From: Meloidogyne chitwoodi
Lineage: Eukaryota > Nematoda > Chromadorea > Rhabditida > Meloidogynidae
Length of the DNA: 64,000 bases
Direction: 5' to 3'
Assembly: GCA_015183035.1 (NCBI GenBank)
Contig: JACZZP010000013.1
Location: forward strand, 1,488,001 to 1,552,000
Part shown: piece after piece, positions 12,501 to 22,769 of the stretch
Layout of the letters: the number at the start of each line of letters is the position of its first letter
How positions within the stretch are numbered: the first letter of the stretch is position 1
The notes under the pieces: generated by a model
What the model was told of the DNA's origin: nothing
Databases searched by the model: none
Seen by the model: only the letters and a program-made list of their open reading frames with translations
Translations under genes and position numbers: made by a program

Positions 12501-13094
12501 CAAATTAACAAGAATTCAATAGATGGAATCATAAATAATCACTCAAATAGCGAAAAGCGGCCTTTTAGAAGAAGAAGTTCAACGAATTAACAAGAATTCA
12601 ATAGATGGAAACATAAATAATCACTCAAATAGCGAAAAGCGGCCTTTTAGAAGAAGAAGTTCAACGAATTAACAAGAATTCAATAGATGGAAACATAAAT
12701 ATCACTCAAATAGCGAAAAGCGGCCTTTTAGAAGAAGAAGTTCAACAAATTAACAAGAATTCAATAGATGGAATCATAAATAATCACTCAAATAGCGAAA
12801 AGCGGCCTTTTAGAAGAAGAAGTTCAACAAATTAACAAGAATACAATAGATGGAATCATAAATAATCACTCAAATAGCGAAAAGCGGCCTTTTAGAAGAA
12901 GAAGTTCAACGAATTAACAAGAATTCAATAGATGAAAACATAAATAATCACTCAAATAGCGAAAAGTGGCCTTTTAGAAGAAGAAGTTCAACGAATTAAC
13001 AAGAATTCAATAGATGAAAACATAAATAATCACTCAAATAGCGAAAAGCGGCTTTTAGAAGAAGAAGTTCAACTAATTAACAAGAATTCAATAA
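3569..13094. repeat. Satellite array: about 116 tandem copies of an 82-bp unit
   Basis: The motif GAAGAAGTTCAAC recurs every 82 bases from 3569; for example 3569 to 3651 is exactly 82. About 9,526 bases at this period give about 116 units. Each unit carries an EcoRI site (GAATTC) and the segments ACTCAAATAGCG and GGCCTTTTAG. Variants occur at fixed positions: AACGAATT, AACAAATT or AACTAATT; GATGGAAAC, GATGGAATC or GATGAAAAC; AGCGG or AGTGG. AACAAATT is nearly always linked to GGAATC, so units fall into subfamilies. Rare indel variants repeat at fixed distances (737-740 bp and 1,467 bp), showing higher-order duplication. The period is not a multiple of three and each frame has stops, so it is non-coding. 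The function is unknown; satellite, centromeric or subtelomeric roles are all possible. Confidence 0.97.
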
Positions 13095-13409
13095 ATACTA
13101 GAATTTAAGGAAATGTAATCCCACCCAAGTTAAGGGTATTCGTTTCAAAATAATGGGTAATAATTATTACTCTTCATTCATATCTCTGTTAATTTTTAAC
13201 GAAATTATTCAGTTGGACAACACTTGGACACACATCCGATACTTATGGAAGTCAACAGCAGCAACCTGTACAAAAATCGCCACATGAAACGAACAAAATG
13301 GCATTTGGGTATTCGTTCACAGAGTAGACCTAGTATATTTTTTATTAATTTTGGGATTCTATATTTTTGAAGAAATTTAAAAATTATTACAAAAAATTTT
13401 TTGTATTAG
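13095..13409. other. Non-coding stretch between satellite and TFIIS exon
   Basis: I searched all frames for the missing upstream TFIIS exons (N-terminal bundle and the start of the central domain) and found nothing convincing. A short open stretch near 13205-13325 encodes a Gln-rich peptide but ends in a stop and has no family match. Confidence 0.4.
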
Positions 13410-14642
13410 GTACATTGGATTCCGAAGATTTGGCTAAACGAATTGAAAAACGTCTCTTTGATTTTCACAGTGGCACAGGCGACAAATACAAGTCAGCATT
13501 ACGCTCGCGTGTTTTTAACCTTCGGGACAAGAAGAACCAGGCACTGCGTGAAAATGTCCTCACTGGAGCTGGTTTGTATAATATTTTTTCTCATAAGGAA
13601 AGATTTATCAAAAAAAATTTTAATGAAAAAATTTTTTAATAAATTTAGTTTCTGCCGAGAAGTTTGCTACAATGACAACCGAAGAAATGGCTTCTGAAGA
13701 AATGAAAAAGACTCGCGAAATATTTACCAAAGAAGGGATTCTTGAACACCAAATGTCTGTTCAAGAAGGTTTTTTTATTTTTAATAAAATTATTATTAAA
13801 TAATTACTTTTAGGCACTCCAACAGATATGTTCAGGTCAGAATTGTTTTCTCATTTATATATTTTATGCTACAAAAAGTAAAACCCTCAAAAATTAATTT
13901 ATTAAAAACCTAATTAATTTGCTAATATTTTGACAAAATTATTATTTAAATATTAAAACTTATAATTAAGGGTATTCACTAAATCCTCATTATCAATTAT
14001 TTTCGAATTTTGGTGATCTTGAACAATTGGGGCGCCACCTCAAATAATCGCAGTGACATAGTAAAAACATGTTTTTAGGGGTTATCGAGGTCGCTGATTA
14101 CGAAGCTGATAACAGTTTTTTCTTATCATTAAGTTTAAAAATCACAATTTTATCAAGATTTTCGCTCATTTGCTGATTACATGATGGGCATAGTGGGGTT
14201 ACAGACAGGAAAATGTTAAGTTATTGTAAATATTGAATAGCAGATTCTTTTTTATTAATAAGCTGAGTAATTTGTAAAATATCCATGATAAAATCTGTGA
14301 TTTTTAAAATTTGATAAAATGATAAGGGTTAGTGATAAGATCAGATTCGTAATCAGCGACCTCGATAACCCTAAAAACATATTTTTACTATGTCACTGCG
14401 ATTATTTGAGATGGCGCCCCAATTGTTCAAGATCACCCGAATGGGAATTTTAAAATAATAAAACTTAATTTTAAACGAATCAAAATTTTTTTAACATTTC
14501 TCATTTTTTCTAATAATTTAGATGCGGGAAGTGTGGCCAGAACAATTGTACCTATTCTCAAATGCAGACGAGGTCCGCAGACGAACCGATGACTACTTTT
14601 GTTTTTTGTCGAAGCTGTGGAAATCGTTGGAAGTTTTGTTAA
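13410..14642 (+). CDS. Transcription elongation factor TFIIS, 3' half only
   Basis: TFIIS helps arrested RNA polymerase II resume by stimulating cleavage of the nascent transcript in the nucleus. Visible exons are 13410-13571, 13649-13768, 13814-13835 (a 22-nt exon) and 14522-14642, and phases join. They encode most of the central domain (motifs [12 protein letters not shown] and [10 protein letters not shown]), the linker, and a complete C-terminal zinc ribbon: CGKCGQNNC, then [13 protein letters not shown] with the catalytic Asp-Glu pair, then [11 protein letters not shown] at the terminus. The N-terminal domain and the first helix of the central domain (usual motif VRxKCRELL) are absent from the window. 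Either they lie beyond the satellite and retroelement, or the gene is 5' truncated. The coding part that remains has no defects. Confidence 0.9.
14012..14438. mobile_element. Inverted-repeat element (MITE-like) in TFIIS intron
   Basis: About 100-bp terminal inverted repeats: GGTGATCTTGAACAATTGGG at 14012 is mirrored by the complement ending at about 14437. The match continues through CGCAGTGACATAGTAAAAA and the GAGGTCGCTGATTACGAA segment. The element is about 427 bp, has no coding capacity and sits inside the 686-bp intron 13836-14521. CGAAT occurs near both ends and could be a target-site duplication, but this is not certain. Confidence 0.8.
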
Positions 14643-14730
14643 TGAATTGAATTCTTTCTTTTTTATTTTTAATTGATGATTGTATTAATATTGAAAAATG
14701 TAAAAGAAAAAATATAAAAATCATGTAAAT

Positions 14731-15320
14731 AAAACAATATACTAGCAAACAAAAAAACAAAATTAATTTTTAATTTGCCTAACACTGATAATTAAAAAAC
14801 GGGAAAATACTAAAATCAAATTCAATTCAAATTCAAAAAAAAAGATCAAATATTTGAATTTTGTCAATCTCTACAGATAATTAATTAGGTTAAAATTTTA
14901 TTTGTGTTTTTTCGAAGGTCCAGCCTTATCCTTAGAAGATTTTTTTCTTCCTCTCCTCTTCTTTATTCTTCTTCTTTTCTCCTTTTCCTCCTTTTCCATG
15001 TTAGAAAATATAAGGAAGAGAAAAGAAGAATAATAAAGACGAGGAGAGGAAGAAAAAAATCTTCTAAGGATAAGGCTGGACCTTTGAAAAAACATAAATA
15101 AAATTTTAAACTAATTAATTATCAGTAGAGATTGGCAAAATTCAAATATTTGATCAACTTTTTTTGAATTTGAATTGAATTTGACTTATTTTTGGGGAAT
15201 CAAATAATTTTTAATTCAAATTATTTGAATTTGATTAATATTTTCCCGTTTTTTAATTATCAGTGTTAGGCAAATTAAAACTTAATTTTGTTTTTTTGTT
15301 TGCTAGAATATTGTTTTATA
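14731..15320. repeat. 590-bp near-perfect palindrome, MITE-like
   Basis: The left half starts AAACAATATACTAGCAAAC and the right half ends with its near-exact complement GTTTGCTAGAATATTGTTT. The arms stay complementary through GTGTTAGGCAAATT, ATTTGAATTTTG, the GGTCCAGCCTTATCCTTAG block and purine or pyrimidine tracts to a centre near 15000. TA flanks the arms at both ends, which would fit a Tc1/mariner-type target. Because of the symmetry, both strands carry a 65-codon frame of almost identical Arg/Lys/Ser-rich sequence (14904-15101 plus, 14898-15095 minus); I regard these as artefacts of the palindrome. It lies between TFIIS and the PDPR-like gene. Confidence 0.85.
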
Positions 15321-15412
15321 AATTACTTCAAAATTTTGATTTTATTTATCTAAATAGATGCAATCATATACAAAGCTATCCTTTTTTATGAATTTCCATA
15401 GTTTTATTTCGA

Positions 15413-15422
15413 TTGTTTTTTC
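15413..15422 (+). promoter_or_regulatory. Probable trans-splice acceptor upstream of PDPR-like gene
   Basis: A pyrimidine-rich TTGTTTTTTCAG-type acceptor lies 20 bases before the chosen ATG, with no in-frame upstream exon visible. This is the usual arrangement for spliced-leader addition in nematodes. Confidence 0.35.
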
Positions 15423-15442
15423 AGTTTTCTACTAAGTGCATA

Positions 15443-18400
15443 ATGCACGATCGAATTGTTATCTGCGGTGGTGGTTTAATGGGTCTTTCTGTGGCATATA
15501 GTTTAGCTAGGCGAGGTTGTTTTTAATATAATTATCAAATTAATCTCAACATATATTTAAGGTGTAAAAGGAATTTATTTATTCGAAAGGAATTGGTTTG
15601 TTCTCATTTTTTCAAATCTTATATTCAAATTTCTAGTATTGATGGATATAATTCATCTAGACTAAATACAGGATTATATGGTTATTACTAATTAATTAAT
15701 AAAGTTTTATTTTTTTTTTGAGTAAGCCCAATGTTCTACTCAGAGCCTTCCCTTCGTTCTATTGTCCGTAAATCATTTGATATTTATAATGAATTGGCAT
15801 CATCGGGTTCATTTGGTTTGTTTAAATATAATTTTGTAGTTTTCTTTAAAGTAATTATTTGCCAATTTTTTAGAATTTAATAAATGTGGACGAGTTTATT
15901 TATCATCAAGTGATGAGACTGAAATTCAAGCAAAACGTTTACTTACTCGACTATGTACAGATCCTTCTAGTTCCTCTCAAGTTGAAGCAATTGACTGCCC
16001 TAGCGAGATGTTGGCAAGATGGCCAATGCTTGCGACCGAGGATGTTAAGGTTTTTTTTGAATAAATATAATTTTAAATTTTATGAATTCAGTTGGCTGTT
16101 TTCTCACCTTTGGACGCGACAGTAGATGTTTCTGGACTTTCTCGAATTTTAGCAGACAGTTGCAGAGAAATTGGCGTTCAAATTTTTGAGAATTGTAGCG
16201 TTAAAAAAGTTTTGATAAATGAAGAAAGTCGTGTTTATGCAGTTGATACTGATGAAGGTTTTATTGACATTATGGCCTTTGTGAATGCTGCGGGAGTTGT
16301 AAGTTTTTAGAAAATTGCAAAATTGGTTCTTTAACTAAAATTTAAATCAAAACTAGGGACGTTTGTATATTCGTGTCTAGTGTTTTGGGTCTTTCCGGAA
16401 ACAGTAGAAAATTATTTTTACTGTACTTATTAGCCTGTAAACCATAAAATTAATTTTTAATTTGTAGGATTCAAATTTTATCGATGTTTTGGGTCTTCCG
16501 GAAGCCGATCATACGATTAGGATAGCTGCTCATCCTTGTTCATTTACATTTCTTTCTACGGATCCTTTGCCTCATTGTCAATCATCAAGTCAGTCTCAAC
16601 CTATTTTTGTTTGTCTTGATGAAAATACATATATTTGTCCATTGAAAACGCGCACGATTTGTGGTGGATTTGCTCTGGAAAGCAATGATTTACAAGGATT
16701 ACCTCCTTCCTCTCAAACAACAAAAGGAACAATGACTGAATGGAATATACCGGCACCTGTTTGGGATAATTTCCGTATATTTTTTAATTTTTTAAATAGG
16801 TAGCAAAATAAATTAATTCTTGGAAATTATTAAATGAATAGAATATTATATTTATCTACTTATTTAGGCATAATTCTGCGTCATTTGATCAACAGATGTC
16901 CACAATTGGCGCAATTACCACGTGGAGAATTAATGGCTAGTGCTGAAATGTACACACCCGACATGAGGCCACTTATTGGTGAATCAGATCAGGTTTTTAA
17001 ATATGTATATATTTAAGAATCTCTAATTTTATTTTTAAGGCTAAAGGCTTTTTTCTCGCTACTGGTTTAAATGGTCATGGCGTTTCATTTGCTGGAGGTT
17101 TAGGGGCAATACTTGCAGAATGGATTCTGAGTGGATCAAGTACAATTCCTTTGGATAAATTAGAATTAACTCGATTTCTTCCTCTACATTCTAATCCTCA
17201 TTACCTCTATTTGCGAATGCCGGAAGTTGCATGTAAATTTTGTTATTTTGAATTTGATATAATGGTGGATATGATTTAACATTTGAGGCTAAATTTTTCT
17301 TAACTTGTTAACTAAACATTTTGAGTATAAACTATTATTTGATCCAAAAATTGTGATTAACTTTTATTTTTCTAGTCAACACCTTGAAGGTTTAAAATAA
17401 TATTTTCTTATCTTCTGAAAAATTTGTCAGAATCCTCTTCCATCATATCAGTGGCATACAGCTCGCAATTTGCGTAGTTCACCTATTCATCATAGTTTGA
17501 GAGATGCTGGTGCAGTTTTTGCGGAAATAATGGGCTATGAAAGGTATGTTTTTTTAGATTTAATTGTTTAAATATCCTTTTATTAATTTAGACCTCTTTG
17601 GTATAATACAACATCTAATTTGGATCAGGACAATGATGGACAAAGTAAATTAATATAAATTTCATATAATTGAATTTTAAAGGATTACCTCGCCAATCGC
17701 TTTTCTCCGGTGAGGATAAACTTGTTGGAAAACCAGAATGGTTTCCTCTTATCTCAAAAGAATATTCAACATGTCGTGAAAGAGTTGGCCTTATTGATAT
17801 GACCAGCTTTTCAAAATTTGATATTCAAGGTGCAGATGTCGTTCCTTTATTGCAACGCATTTGCTCTGGAAATATTGACTGTCCAATAGGAACGTAAGGA
17901 ATTTTGGAAAAATTTGGGATTTTTTAAAAATTATTTCAAGTTTTTTTATTTTTATTCTCTTAAATTTTACAGAACAGTCTATACGGGAATGCAAAATGAT
18001 CATGGAGGCTACGTAACTGATTTGATTCTAAGTCGAATGGGACTTCATTAGTTATTGTTTTCATTTTTTTCCAATTATTTTATTTTTTCAGTTATTTCAT
18101 AGTTGCTCCAACTGTTCAGCAAGTTCGGTTGGCTCTTTGGATTAAACATTGGGCAAATGAATGGAAGATGAATGTTCAACTTCAAGATGTAACAAATGCT
18201 TTTACAGCTCTTGATATTGTTGGTCCAGCATCTCGGGCATTAATGAGTGAAGTTACTGGGAAGACAATGTCTTCTAATGAATTTCCTTCATTCGCCTTTA
18301 GAGTAAATTTTTAAAATATGGAAAGTTTTAAAAGGGAAAAATTAGTATATATCAGGAAATCATATTGTGAAAAACCCTCTCTTGAGTTAATTTAAGTCAT

Positions 18401-19293
18401 TTAAAAGAGATCAAATTATAATTTTATTTTTAAGGAAATGCATATTGGTCTAGCTGGTCCAATTCGTGTAATTAGTGTTACTCACTGTGGTGAACTTGGA
18501 TGGATGCTTTATATTCCAAATGAGGTTGATTTTTGTATATTTTATTATATTTTTAACATATAAGGTAGCTCAAAATGTTTATGAACAATTAATAGAGGCA
18601 GGTGCTCTGCACGGACTTAGACATTGTGGATATTATGGTTAGTTTTACTTAAATTTAGTTAGAAGTTTGATAATTATTGTTTTAATACATTTCTTTTCAG
18701 CATTAAGGCATTTACGTATTGAAAAATTTTACGTGTATTGGGGCCAGGATATTGGAAGTGGAACTACACCTGTCGAATGCGGTCGCGCCTTTCGTGTCGA
18801 TTTTTGCGTATTTTAAGTTAATCAACAAATGATCTAATTAATAACCTTTTCAGAAAGAATTCATCGGAAAAGAAGCACTTCAAAAACAACTTGATCTGGG
18901 CGTAAATAGACGTTTCGTCCAACTTCTTCTGGAAAATCATAATTTGGAAAGTGACCCTTGGCCTCAGGGGGAAGAACCAATATATAGAAATGGAAAATTG
19001 GCTGGTTGGACAACAACAGCAGCATATGGATTTACACTTGGATGTCACGTGAATATATATTATTTTTTAAAATAAATTAAATTGGTGGGATTAAAATACT
19101 TTTTAATAAAATTAAGGTATGTTTGGGCTATATAGAAAACAATGAATTTGGACTAACAACAGAATTTTTGAATAAAGGTAGTTATGAAGTTGAATTAGCT
19201 GGAAAACGATTTACATGTAAAATGAATCTTCATTCTCCTACCCTGCCAATGTTCTCTAGTGAACATCCGCAACATTATCGGCCTACACAATAG
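15443..19293 (+). CDS. PDPR: Pyruvate dehydrogenase phosphatase regulatory subunit-like flavoprotein
   Basis: 20 exons: 15443-15515, 15562-15595, 15637-15680, 15723-15815, 15874-16049, 16092-16298, 16468-16774, 16868-16992, 17040-17232, 17376-17389, 17431-17543, 17592-17644, 17683-17893, 17973-18050, 18092-18302, 18435-18524, 18565-18637, 18701-18807, 18854-19048, 19117-19293. They sum to 2574 bases, 857 aa, close to vertebrate PDPR (about 880). An N-terminal Rossmann FAD motif (GGGLMG, residues 8-13) and an oxidase fold are followed, from about residue 460, by an aminomethyltransferase (GcvT)-like half. Diagnostic blocks are YTPDMRPLIGES, LRIEKFYVYWGQDI and EEPIYRNGKLAGWTT, the last matching PDPR better than dimethylglycine or sarcosine dehydrogenase. 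PDPR lowers the activity of PDH phosphatase 1 in the mitochondrial matrix. No targeting peptide precedes the FAD motif, so the start may be incomplete. Exon 10 is only 14 nt. Confidence 0.88.
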
Positions 19294-22200
19294 AAAGATC
19301 AAATCGACAAATTTAATGTATTTTTTATATTTTGACAAAACAATAACTTTATGAATAGCAGAATAAGAGTTTAAATAATTAAGGGACAGACTGCATATTT
19401 CCATCGAAAGATAAATTTTAGGACCAAAGAATCAAAGCTGTTACATAAATTTCTAATCAGTTTAGATGTCATGAATAATAAATAATTGAGAGAATTTTAA
19501 AACATAATGAACTTGAAAAGTTAACAAAATAAACACAAATTTATTTATAGGAAGGGTCCGTACGTTTCCATAATTATATTCATCTTCAAATGATGACAAC
19601 CACTAACCGACGTACTTTTTTATAATCAATATTGCTTCATCCTCGAGCAACAAAATTTTATTTTACATTTATTAAAACGATCAATAGTTTTGGAGAATGA
19701 CCGGGTGCAGAAACAAATAAAAATATAACCAAAACACACAAAAACACAAATATCAGACGCGACAGAAAATCTCCTTATTTTCCCGCCCATTCTTTTTATT
19801 TTTCTATTTGCATCAATTTAATAATAAACATCCATTATACATACTATTTTTATTATAAATTCTTTTTCGGAAGCAATTTTCAATATTATACGGACGCCCT
19901 TACTTTTTTTCATCCTATGATGTTGAGAAAATTTAATGATGGAAAATAGTAGGAGAAAAGAATATAGTAAAAAATTTCTCTTTGAGCATAAACCATCAAC
20001 CTTTTTTTCTTTCACAATTCATTCCACAACAGCAGCACAGTAGGAGAATTGAGGGGATAGCCATTTCATCTCAACGCACATAAATATTACTTGCTCCTCG
20101 TCCTTTTTACTAGGCAAAATTTTTTTTTCATCGGCTTTGACTAATAAACAACAGAAGAGAGGTCTTTTGTGGCGTGAGACTTGCTTCAATTTATTTTTCT
20201 CTGACTACTCTTATATGTGGAGATATATTGAATGGACAGGATGAAAACGGGTGAATGGTGTTGGAAAATGACGGATGGGAATGTGTATAGTTGGTTAGTT
20301 GAATAAGCGAGCACTGAAAATGGTCGTTAGTTGAATTGAAACGAAAATGGGACACATAGTAAAAGAGTATGATAGAAGAGTAGAGTGAAGAGAAAAAGAA
20401 ATGGTCGTTGGTAAATTTTGCGAAAAATAAGGAGAAGAATCGTTAAATTGAATTCTATTTTCTGCGCCAAAAAAGTCTTTTACTCTTTGTCACTCATCAT
20501 ACTACACACTATTTCGATTAAGATTGGTCGTTGGATGTTTAGAAGGCGCAATAACGAGAAGAGAGACTGACGAAGCAGCCGCTACATGTATATTTGAGTA
20601 GAGAGGACATTATTGTTAGAGATTAGATGGAAAAAACAGCAGGAGTGGAATAAGAGGCTTTCATCGTTTTAAACATAACAAACAAAGCTAAATGTTTGGC
20701 GAAATAGTTTTCGTCTTTTTTCTCTCTTATCTATATTTTTCTTATTTCTTTTCACTACACTCCAAAATTATTTATAGTGCCTTATTATACGCCCGCGGCA
20801 CACATCGCCGACTCTTATGGCTTGCGTATGAGAGACTATACATATTCTCCTCTCTTTTAATTCTTGGGCAGAATCGACATCGTTGCTGTGCGCTGTAAAT
20901 GTATTAGTTGGTTGGTTTTTCTCTTCGACAATCTCCCCTCTTCACCTTCGATTGCTTTCCTCTATCTACACTGTCTTTTCACTTCTTTTTCACATACTCC
21001 CCTAAAACAAACAGCCAGTTGTTTGGCCGCCAACCGTTTCTTCGTCCTTCAAAATCTTATTCCACAACATTTCTTCATCTAAGTCGGTTGTCGTTGTTTA
21101 ATAAATATCGCTTTTTTCTCCACTTTTTCTGCCCGACAATGTATGGGTGAGTGGCGGGAATGAGGGGAAGAATTGGTCGGCTGTTCGGCGGCTTAGCCTT
21201 CCACGTCCATTTTTTACCTCCTCCTTTTTCTCCATTCAGCTTTCCGACCGCCCTCAGAGCAGTTCGGGCCTCTCCCCTTCTCCATTACTAATGGTAACCT
21301 TTCCTTTCCCCCTCACATCATCGTTGTCATCGACGTAACACTAAAATACATTTCGCAGAAACACAAAAAGACATATTTGTGTTTCTGTATTTTCTGGGCA
21401 AGCTCCGAACACAAGAAACAAACGGCGACAATAAAAAAAGGGGGAGTTAAATAATAGGAAAAAGCTTTATGGTGGACATGGGGCAAAATGCAGACCAATA
21501 CTAGTTTTAGGTAACGAGAATGAAAAATGGCAAATTTTTATTTAAAACTTATATTTTTATTGTTCTTTTCCTTTTTATTTTCGAATGATTTTTTTTTAAT
21601 TTGTGAAGATTAATGAAACAAATAAAACGTATCTTATATTTTTTTCAACTTTTTTTCCTACACCCTTTCTCAATTATATAATTTTTTTCTTCCTTTTTGT
21701 GTTTTGTGTTGTTTTTGCCACTTTTTAAATTGTTTATTTTTGTGATGGCGAAAAAAGACCACCATCATCGCTTTTCTCGGTTATGTTCTTCTCCTCACTT
21801 TCCGCGCCTTTTGCACTCTTGTCACCAAAGAAAGGTTGTAGGGTGGAAACAAAATTGGAGGGATGTAAGGGGAGAGAGGGCCTCTGGGAATAATTTCCTT
21901 TTTTGGGGCAAAAGTCTATTTTTTAAAAATATAAAAATTAAAAGAGGTGGGGTTGTTGACTGACTTCCTCGTGAGGCTGTTGAACGTTTTTTTGTTTGAC
22001 GGGCTCCGGCTTGTGTTTTTTGTAAGTGGCAGGAGGGGCCAATAATGAGGGGAAAAGAAAAATTGCAAGGTGGAAAGGGAGGAAGAAAAAAAACAAAAAA
22101 AGGGGCGGATTTCAATGATGACGAGGAAATGAACTTTGAGCTGTACGGAAGCACGTGCAAAAAATGCGTAAACATGCAAAAGGTTTTTTTATTGTCTATA

Positions 22201-22769
22201 TGTTTCGTGAGAGAATTTAAGATTTGTTAAATAAACATTTGGGCAAGGGGGAAATTCTTGGGTTTCTCTAAAAAATCTTTTTTTAATACTTTTTTAACAC
22301 GTGTACTAAAACAAACTAAATTTAGAAAAGCTTGTGTGTAATTGTAAGTGAAAGAAAAAATTGTAGGGATAGGAAAATTAGTACTTTTTGAAATCGATTT
22401 TCACACCAAAAGAGAATTTTATTTTTTATTTATAAATTTGCAAATTAAATTGCCGCGAAATTGATTTTTATTTTGAACATTTTGTCTAATTATTAAATTA
22501 ACATATTTTTTGGCATTAAATTTTTCAGCTTCTCTTCCCATTTTTACCTAAAGTTTGTCAATTCTCAACGTTTTTCAATCAGTTTAAATGTATTATAATT
22601 TTTATTTTTTAGATTACATATTTTAGATTATTCAATGTGTTTAATTGAGCTACACCGAAAAAAACAAAAATTAATTTAATTAAATTATTGTGGGACCAAA
22701 TTATGGTCAAAAATATTTTCATCAAATTATTCATCATTTGCTAAAAACTTCTTTTTCGAATTATTAAAA
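19294..22769. other. 3.5-kb gene-free interval, probable let-526 upstream region
   Basis: From about 20.4 to 22.1 kb it is less AT-rich and full of pyrimidine/purine tracts. Frames of 60-117 codons occur on both strands, but they are low-complexity, overlap each other on opposite strands and match no family I know, so I call none. It probably holds the promoter and 5' leader of the Osa/LET-526 gene, since PDPR ends at 19293 and both genes run rightward. A small hairpin is listed separately. No RNA gene recognised. Confidence 0.4.
21356..21387. repeat. Perfect 12-bp hairpin
   Basis: CAGAAACACAAA (21356-21367) is exactly complementary to TTTGTGTTTCTG (21376-21387) across an 8-base loop. It lies in the gene-free interval upstream of let-526. 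Too short for a typical miRNA precursor; function unknown. Confidence 0.6.

Noticed and set aside
3569..13094. CRISPR-like array
   Set aside because: The whole 82-bp unit is repeated head to tail with no unique spacers, in a eukaryotic genome; it is a satellite.
3569..13094. Heat-shock-element-like GAA/TTC motifs inside the 82-bp unit
   Set aside because: The spacing between GAA and TTC blocks (one or three bases) does not match the two-base spacing of true elements.
13443..13697. 84-codon frame overlapping TFIIS
   Set aside because: Shadow frame of the conserved TFIIS exons and introns.
14898..15101. Two 65-residue basic peptides on opposite strands
   Set aside because: They are mirror images produced by the palindrome, with no family match.
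20692..22230. Many 60-117-codon frames on both strands upstream of let-526
   Set aside because: Low-complexity Phe/Ser/Leu or Lys-rich translations of pyrimidine/purine tracts, overlapping on opposite strands, with no splice context or family resemblance.
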